This document shows, in pieces, positions 57,265 through 64,000 of a stretch of DNA of 64,000 bases (position 1 is its first letter; the number at the start of each line of letters is the position of its first letter). The notes below the pieces were generated by a model. It worked only from the letters and a program-made list of their open reading frames with translations, searched no databases and was not told the origin of the DNA. Origin of the DNA: Micropterus salmoides (taxonomy: Eukaryota > Chordata > Actinopteri > Centrarchiformes > Centrarchidae); contig NW_024040040.1 of NCBI RefSeq assembly GCF_014851395.1, forward strand, positions 21,681,000-21,744,999, read 5' to 3'. Made by a program: the position numbers and the translations under genes.

Positions 57265-58047
57265 TCAAGAAGGCTTCCTATCAGAAAGGTAGGAAGGTAT
57301 TTCAAATGTACAACTGCAGTACTTAAATCTAAGTAAAGTAATTTCCCTGACATTTTGTGTTACTTTACTTTTAATAGACCATGTAACAGGTTTTATACTT
57401 CCTGTGAGTATAATCCAATCAATCTTATTTTCATACTGTATATCCGTTGTGTAATTTGATAAATTGTGTTGTATGTCGTGCTCGCATCTCAGAGAAGACT
57501 CTGACTGCAACATGCGTCTTTGTAAAGAGAGAAACGGACAGAAAAAGTCTCTAACTCTGCCTGTCAGCTCGCTCTGCTCCGTTAAAACTGAATTTACCAT
57601 ACAGAATTGAATACGAGTGCACTCCAGATTTAGCTGCAGCCAGCTGACCGTGTGCTTCTCCCTATACCGCAGTTCTGTGTCCATGCATGCAGCAAACTGA
57701 AAGCACTGTCTGTCGGAGCGTCTACGTGAAAAGAGAAGGAAGACATTGCTGGTAGTATTGTCTTCAGAGTTGTTAAACACCTCAGCGCACTGAAGGAAGC
57801 CATCTGACTGTGTGAGGGGCAAGATCGTTGATGTCTGCAGGCAGAGTAGGAGCTCTCCTGTCTGACTGGTCCACCAATAGCAGAGAAGATGACCCCTTGA
57901 GACACAGCCCCTCCTCATTTGCATAATGAGGCAGAAATGCATACAAAAATTTAAAAAAGACAGGCAGAAATAAATACCATGGGTGAAAATAAATAAGGTA
58001 AATAAATACAAAGGAAGAATAAAACAGACAAAAATATTAAAACACAC
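57265..58047 (-). other. Longest open frame of the middle segment (260 codons), function unknown
   Basis: In unit 8 the minus strand is open from a hydrophobic, A/T-driven start (MCFNIFVCFILPLYLFTLF) through SRRRSDRQCFQFAACMDTEL and ICTRIQF-like sequence. Shorter, interrupted versions occur in every unit. I recognise no domain. The frame crosses both the octamer region and the hAT-derived part, and several units carry frameshifts, so I think it is chance, not a gene. The near-identity of units means its conservation is not evidence of selection. Confidence 0.35.
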
Positions 58048-58719
58048 ACATAAATAAATACATTAAAAAAATTAGTAATAAATAAAGTTGAATAAACAAA
58101 TAAGGTAATTATAACAAAGGTGAATAAGTAAAGGCACTAATTAAAATATATACATTTATGTCTCCTTGTATAATTTAATTACTACCTACATTTATTTATT
58201 TACTTTATTTTTTTGTGTATTTAATTGGATGCTTATTTATTTATTGAGCATTTATTTATTTCTGTATTTATTTCTGACTGTGTCAGGATCGGTCCTCCAT
58301 ACGGGGTGGGAGAGTTATCAAGCACGTAAAGTTTGGTTCAGATGTGAGCATGTACACTGAAGTTACAACAACTTCCTGTGTCATGGCGAAGACTTGATCT
58401 CTGACGCCACGCCACGGACACACCCATTGACGAAAACTCGCAAATAGCACAACTTTTCATCTTCAATGCCTTTAGAAGGCACAGCACAAATTTGAAGTCG
58501 GTCGGACTAAATCCCTAGGAGGAGTTCGTTAAAGTACGAAGTGTGTAAATCATCCAAAATTTGACGTAAAATTCAAAATGGCCGACTTCCTGTTGATTTT
58601 AGGGCATCGCTCCAAGAGGCTTTTTTGTGCGTCTGGACAAGATACACGTACCACAGAAAATTCGTGCACGTAGGTAAAACGTGCGGCGGGGCTGCTTCGT
58701 TAAAAGTCACTTCCTGTTG

Positions 58720-59668
58720 CCAGCAGGTGGCGCTATGACTGTCTGTGAATGTCAGCATGTACATGTGTTCAGGGCGGGACTCTCATCCTACATGTACAGT
58801 TTGGTCCAGATGTGAGCATGTACACTGAAGTTACGACAACTTCCGTGTCATGGCGAAGAGTTGATCTTTGACGCCACGCCACGGACACGCCCATTGACGA
58901 AAACTTGCAAATAGCACAACTTTTCATCTTCAATGCCTTTAGAAGGCACAGCACAAATTTGAGGTCGGTCGGACTAAATCCCTAGGAGGAGTTCGTTAAA
59001 GTACGAAGTGTGTAAATCATCCAAAATTTGACGTAAAATTCAAAATGGCCGACTTCCTGTTGATTTAGGGCATCGCTCCAAGAGGCTTTTTTGTGCGTCT
59101 GGACAAGATACACGTACCACAGAAAATTCGTGCACGTAGGTGAAACGTGCGGCGGGGGCTGCTTCGTTAAAAGTCACTTCCTGTTGCCAGCAGGTGGCGC
59201 TATGACTGTGGGAATGTCAGCATGTACATGTGTTCAGGGCGGGACTCTCATCCTACATGTACAGTTTGGTCCAGATGTGAGCATGTACACTGAAGTTACG
59301 ACAACTTCCGTGTCATGGCGAAGAGCTGATCTTTGACGCCACGCCACGGACACGCCCATTGACGAAAACTTGCAAATAGCACAACTTTTCATCTTCAATG
59401 CCTTTAGAAGGCACAGCACAACATTTGAGGTCGGTCGGACTAATCCCTAGGAGGAGTTCGTTAAAGTACGAAGTGTGTAAATCATCCAAAATTTGACGTA
59501 AAATTCAAAATGGCCGACTTCCTGTTGGGTTTAGGCTATGGCTCCAAGAGACTTTTTTGTGCGTCTGGACAAGATACACGTACTAGAGAAAATTCGTGCA
59601 CGTAGGTGAAACGTACGACGGGGGCTGCTTCGTTAAAGGTCACTTTCTGTTGCCAGCAGGTGGCGCTA
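58720..59668 (+). promoter_or_regulatory. Three CTCF-like sites, forward, unit 8
   Basis: Cores lie at 58720-58735, 59187-59202 and 59653-59668, spacing 467 and 466 bp. Confidence 0.6.
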
Positions 59669-60258
59669 TGACTGTGGGTGAATGTCGGCATGTACATGTG
59701 TTCAGGGCGGGACTCTCATCCTACATGTACAGTTTGGTCCAGATGTGAGCATGTACACTGAAGTTACAACAACTTCCTGTTTCATTGCGAATCATCGACG
59801 CCACGGACACGCCCATTGACGAAAACGCGCAAATAGCACAACTTTTCATCGTCAATGCCTTTAGAAGGCACAGCAGAAATTTGACGTCGATCCGACTAAA
59901 TCCCTAGGAGGAGGAGTTAAAGTACGAAGTGTGTAAATCATCCAAAAATGGCCGTAAAATTCAAAATGGCCGACTTCCTGTTGACTTTAGGCTATGGGTT
60001 CTTGAGGCTTTTTTGTGCGTCTTGATACGATACATGTCCCCAGAAAATTTCGTACATGTAGGTTGAACGTGAACGAGGGGCTAATCATTTCCAATTTTCT
60101 AGGTGGCGCTAGCGAGTCATTTTGCCACGCCCATGTGCGAAACTTGTAGAATACGAAATTTTTCACCGGTTCTGACATGTTTGCAAATTTGGTGAGTTTT
60201 CGAGTATGTTTAGGCCATGTCATTTGGGCCTACTTTGCAGAAAAAAAAAATATATATA

Positions 60259-63254
60259 TTAAAGCTGCAAGCAGCGTTGGGCGGGCCCTCGCACTTGTAA
60301 GCGCGTCCGCGTGTGAGCCGGCCGAGTTGCATATTCTGGAGCTCTGCCGGTGCGGCTGTGAATTTCCTACGCGGTTATGTCGCCGCATGAAGGTGCTATA
60401 TGTCACTTCCTGTGTCCCCTATGTGGAGCTACATAGCACTTGCCGCTATGAATATAAATCGGTATTGACGTGTAGATGTCTGGGGGTCAGAGAGTTATCA
60501 AGCACGCAAAGTTTGGTTCAGATGTGAGCATGTACACTGAACAATAATGTACCCAAACAATAAATAAATTCCTTTTATATTCCCTGCCTTGTTGTTTATG
60601 TGTACATACAGAGGAAGAATGTGATAACAGCACACATTTCATCGTTACTGTGTGCTGTACCGCAGTTCTGTGTCCATGCATGCAGCAAACTGAAAGCACT
60701 GTCTGTCGGAGCGTCTACGTGAAAAGAGAAGGAAGACATGGCTGGTAGTGTCTTCAGAGTTGTTAAACACCTCAGCGCACTGAAGGAAGCCATCTGACTG
60801 TGTGAGGGGCAAGATCGTTGATGTCTGCAGGCAGAGTAGGCCTAGAGCTCTCCTGTCTGACTGGTCCACCAATAGCAGAGAAGATGACCCCTTGAGACAC
60901 AGCCCCTCCTCATTTGCATAATGAGTCAGAAATGCATACAGAAATTTAAAAAGGACAGGCAGAAATAAATACCATGGGTGAAAATAAATAAGGTAGAAAA
61001 ATACAAAGGAAGAATAAAACAGACAAAATATTAAAACACACACATAAATAAATATATTAAAAAATTAGTAATAAATAAAGTTGGAGATTATAAGGGAATA
61101 AATAAATAAGGTAATTATAACAAAGGTGAATAAGTAAAGGCACTAATTAAAATATATACATTTATGTCTCCTTGTATAATTTAATTAATACCAACATTTA
61201 TTTATTTACTTTATTTTTTGTGTATTTAATTGGAAGCTTATTTATTTATTGAGCATTTATTTATTTCTGTATTTATTTCTGACTGTGTCAGGATCGGTCC
61301 TCCATAGCGGGGTGGGAGAGTTATCAAGCACGTAAAGTTTGGTTCAGATGTTAGCATGTACACTGAAGTTACAACAACTTCCTGTGTCATGGCGAAGACT
61401 TGATCTTGACGCCACGCCACGGACACACCCATTGACGAAAACTCGCAAATAGCACAACTTTTCATCTTCAATGCCTTTAGAAGGCACAGCACAAATTTGA
61501 AGTCGGTCGGACTAAATCCCTAGGAGGAGTTCGTTAAAGTACGAAGTGTGTAAATCATCCAAAATTTGACGTAAAATTCAAAATGGCCGACTTCCTGTTG
61601 ATTTTAGGGCATCGCTCCGAGAGGCTTTTTTGTGCGTCTGGACAAGATACACGTACCACAGAAAATTCGTGCACGTAGGTGAAACGTGCGGCGGGGGCTG
61701 CTTCGTTAAAAGTCACTTCCTTTGCCAGCAGGTGGCGCTATGACTGTGGGTGAATGTCAGCATGTACATGTGTTCAGGGCGGGACTCTCATCCTACATGT
61801 ACAGTTTGGTGCAGATGTGAGCATGTACACTGAAGTTACGACAACTTCCGTGTCATGGTGAAGAGCTGATCTTTGACGCCACGCCACGGACACGCCCATT
61901 GACGAAAACTTGCAAATAGCACAACTTTTCATCTTCAATGCCTTTAGAAGGCACAGCAGAAATTTGAGGTCGGTCGGACTAATCCCTAGGAGGAGTTCGT
62001 TAAAGTACGAAGTGTGTAAATCATCCAAAATTTGACGTAAAATTCAAAATGGCCGACTTCCTGTTGGGTTTAGGCTATGGCTCCAAGAGACTTTTTGTGC
62101 GTCTGGACAAGATACACGTACCACAGAAAATTGTGCACGTAGGTGAAACGTGCGGCGGGGGCTGCTTCGTTAAAAGTCACTTCCTGTTGCCAGCAGGTGG
62201 CGCTATGACTGTGGGTGAATATCAGCATGTACATGTGTTCAGGGCGGGACTCTCATCCTACATGTACAGTTTGGTCCAGATGTGAGCATGTACACTGAAG
62301 TTACGACAACTTCCGTGTCATGGCGAAGAGTTGATCTTTGACGCCACGCCACGGACACGCCCATTGACGAAAACTTGCAAATAGCACAACTTTTCATCTT
62401 CAATGCCTTTAGAAGGCACAGCAGAAATTTGAGGTCGGTCGGACTAAATCCCTAGGAGGAGTTCGTTAAAGTACGAAGTGTGTAAATCATCCAAAATTTG
62501 ACATAAAATTCAAAATAGCCGACTTCCTGTTGGGTTTAGGCTATGGCTCCAAGAGACTTTTTTGTGCGTCTGGACAAGATACACGTACCACAGAAAATTC
62601 GTGCACGTAGGTGAAACATGCGGCGGGGGCTGCTTCGTTAAAGGTCACTTTCTATTGCCAGCAGGTGGCGCTATGACTGTGGGTGAATGTCGGCATGTAC
62701 ATGTGTTCAGGGCGGGACTATCATCCTAGATGTACAGTTTGGTCCAGATGTGAGCATGTACACTGAAGTTACAACAACTTCCTGTTTCATAGCGAATCAT
62801 CGACGCCACGGACACGCCCATTGACGAAAACGCGCAAATAGCACAACTTTTCATCGTCAATGCCTTTAGAAGGCACAGCAGAAATTTGACGTCGATCCGA
62901 CTAAATCCCTAGGAGGAGTTCGTTAAAGTACGAAGTGTGTAAATCATCCAAAAATGGCCATAAAATTCAAAATGGCCGACTTCCTGTTGACTTTAGGCTA
63001 TGGGTTCTTGAGGCTTTTTTGTGCGTCTTGATATGATACATGTCCCCAGAAAATTTCGTACATGTAGGTTGAACGTGAACGAGGGGCTAATTTTTTCCAA
63101 TTTTCTAGGTGGCGCTAGCGAGTCATTTTGCAACGCCCATGTGCGAAACTTGTAGAATACGAAATTTTTCACCGGTTCTGACACGTTTGCAAATTTTGGT
63201 GAGTTTTCGAGAATGTTTAGGCCATGTCAGTTGAGCCTACTTTGCAGAAAAAAG

Positions 63255-63287
<33 letters not shown>

Positions 63288-63385
63288 CCGAGCAAATTCA
63301 ATAGGGACCTCACACGGTCGTGCTTGGGCCCTAATAATCCGAGCAAATTCAATAGGGACCTCGCACGGTCGTGCTCGGGCCCTAA
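60259..63385 (+). mobile_element. 4-kb unit 9 (internal deletion, two tails)
   Basis: The head is followed by a ~0.9-kb deletion in the middle segment near 60656 (ACTGTGTG joins CTGTACCGCAG), removing most of the hAT-derived part. It has three monomers, a terminal monomer and a long poly-A, then two tails ending at 63334 and 63385. It is the last unit of the array and the only one from unit 5 onward with intact tails. Confidence 0.87.
61725..62673 (+). promoter_or_regulatory. Three CTCF-like sites, forward, unit 9
   Basis: Cores lie at 61725-61740, 62190-62205 and 62658-62673. The first is preceded by CCTTTG instead of CCTGTTG. Confidence 0.6.
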
Positions 63386-63607
63386 AAATGCAAGGTATAA
63401 AGGATCTCTGAACACAGGTAGCCCACAAACAGCATGTGGATAGCCCATCCTCACTACTTGGGACTCAAAAAGCAGACAATCTTATTAAGTTGGTTCTTAG
63501 GGACAGATAATGAGGAATGCCAAGCAATAAAGCAGAACATTAGAATACTGTCCACAAATGAACAATAAAAAAACCCAGTATAATGTCTGTGCATGCTGAG
63601 CTCAGAC
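63386..63607 (+). other. Unique-looking sequence after the array
   Basis: Non-coding; no feature seen. It may be ordinary pde1c intron or flank. Confidence 0.4.
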
Positions 63608-64000
63608 TAGGGATGGGTATCACACTTGATACCTTTATGGTATCGACCGAAACGGCCCATTATTGAGTAGAATCGAAATGTCTCCTGTCAAACCAGTACT
63701 TCCATCGATACCTAGGCATACCTTTTACCTTTTAACCAGATCGCGGCAAAAAATTACTATTTGTATGGTTTTACTTGCAGCCAAACACGCAAACAACACA
63801 CTGAAAGAAAGAGAAGAGCACGCCTTTTTTTCCTTAAGTGCCTGCACCATAGACTGTATAAAAAAGGCCTGCACGCACCGACTCCATGCGGGATTTTAAC
63901 AGCCGCTCACCTTCGGCTGCGTCTTAGGCATGTTCATCACTGTTTATCACCACAAGCTTGGCTTTCCATTGGTTTCATCTCCTGGTATCATTTAACACTT
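63608..64000. mobile_element. Candidate DNA-transposon end, cut by window edge
   Basis: CTAGGGATGGGTATCACACT, then ATACCTTTATGGTATCGACC, resembles a terminus common among fish DNA transposons (AGGGATGGGTATC). The second end would lie beyond the window, so this cannot be confirmed. Confidence 0.3.

Larger units (their letters stand above)
56310..60258 (+). mobile_element. 4-kb unit 8 (three monomers, tail-less)
   Basis: Complete head, middle segment, three monomers and a terminal monomer. A short A-rich, TATATA run joins directly to the next head without a tail. Its length of 3949 bp equals that of unit 1. Confidence 0.87.

Noticed and set aside
22404..63385. piggyBac- or Kolobok-type transposon, because heads are preceded by or start with TTAA.
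   Set aside because: The tail side does not show a matching TTAA duplication, the ends are not terminal inverted repeats, and the empty-site comparison at 34179-37973 shows no duplication.
39600..64000. C-terminal pde1c exons.
   Set aside because: I looked for the Ser-rich and VDYKSF-like C-terminal motifs of PDE1C and did not find any with splice sites. They probably lie beyond the window.

Overview
This window is eukaryotic and almost certainly from a teleost fish. It has GT-AG introns, tRNA-derived SINEs, fish-type LINE, hAT and DIRS-like remnants, and microsatellites. The one host gene I can support is a calcium/calmodulin-dependent cyclic-nucleotide phosphodiesterase on the + strand. 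It best fits PDE1C. Ten consecutive catalytic-domain exons (A to J) lie between 4757 and 39599, total 1161 nt (387 codons), keep one reading frame and have no stop. The N-terminal (calmodulin-binding) exons and the C-terminal exons are not visible. The gene probably starts before the window and continues past it, so nearly everything else here is intronic or flanking mobile DNA.

Layout. 1-4.7 kb: palindromic MITE-like sequence, a broken retroelement ORF1 (minus), a retroposon 3' tail and a 5' LINE fragment with endonuclease and early RT. 4.7-10.4 kb: exons A-D, an AC microsatellite, a repeat with 206-bp perfect inverted arms, and a SINE beside exon D. 10.4-18.8 kb: an 8.4-kb intron with old DNA-transposon, unclassified-repeat and DIRS-like remnants. 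18.8-23.8 kb: exons E-I and two short copies of the main repeat family. 23.8-39.5 kb: a 15.7-kb intron carrying two head-to-tail ~4-kb units and one inverted unit, all inserted in an older repeat. 39.5-43.3 kb: exon J, then a hAT element with a perfect 8-bp target duplication and a LINE nested in it. 43.3-63.4 kb: a 20-kb head-to-tail array of the same ~4-kb unit, with a 500-N gap.

The most interesting object is this ~4-kb unit. Its head starts TTAAAGCTGCAAGCAGC. A 1.7-kb middle segment partly matches the interior of the neighbouring hAT element. Two or three 467-bp monomers follow, each with a close match to the vertebrate CTCF consensus, then poly-A and a ~50-bp tail ending in an imperfect hairpin and CCCTAA. 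Comparing one insertion with a paralogous empty site in the same window shows insertion with no target-site duplication. No-duplication insertion, a 3' hairpin before CTAA, repeated 3' tails, tandem units and captured sequence together suggest a non-autonomous rolling-circle (Helitron/Helentron-like) element that has seeded a pde1c intron and its flank with about 21 CTCF-like sites. No Rep/helicase gene is present, the class is inference, and I cannot tell whether the family is already catalogued.
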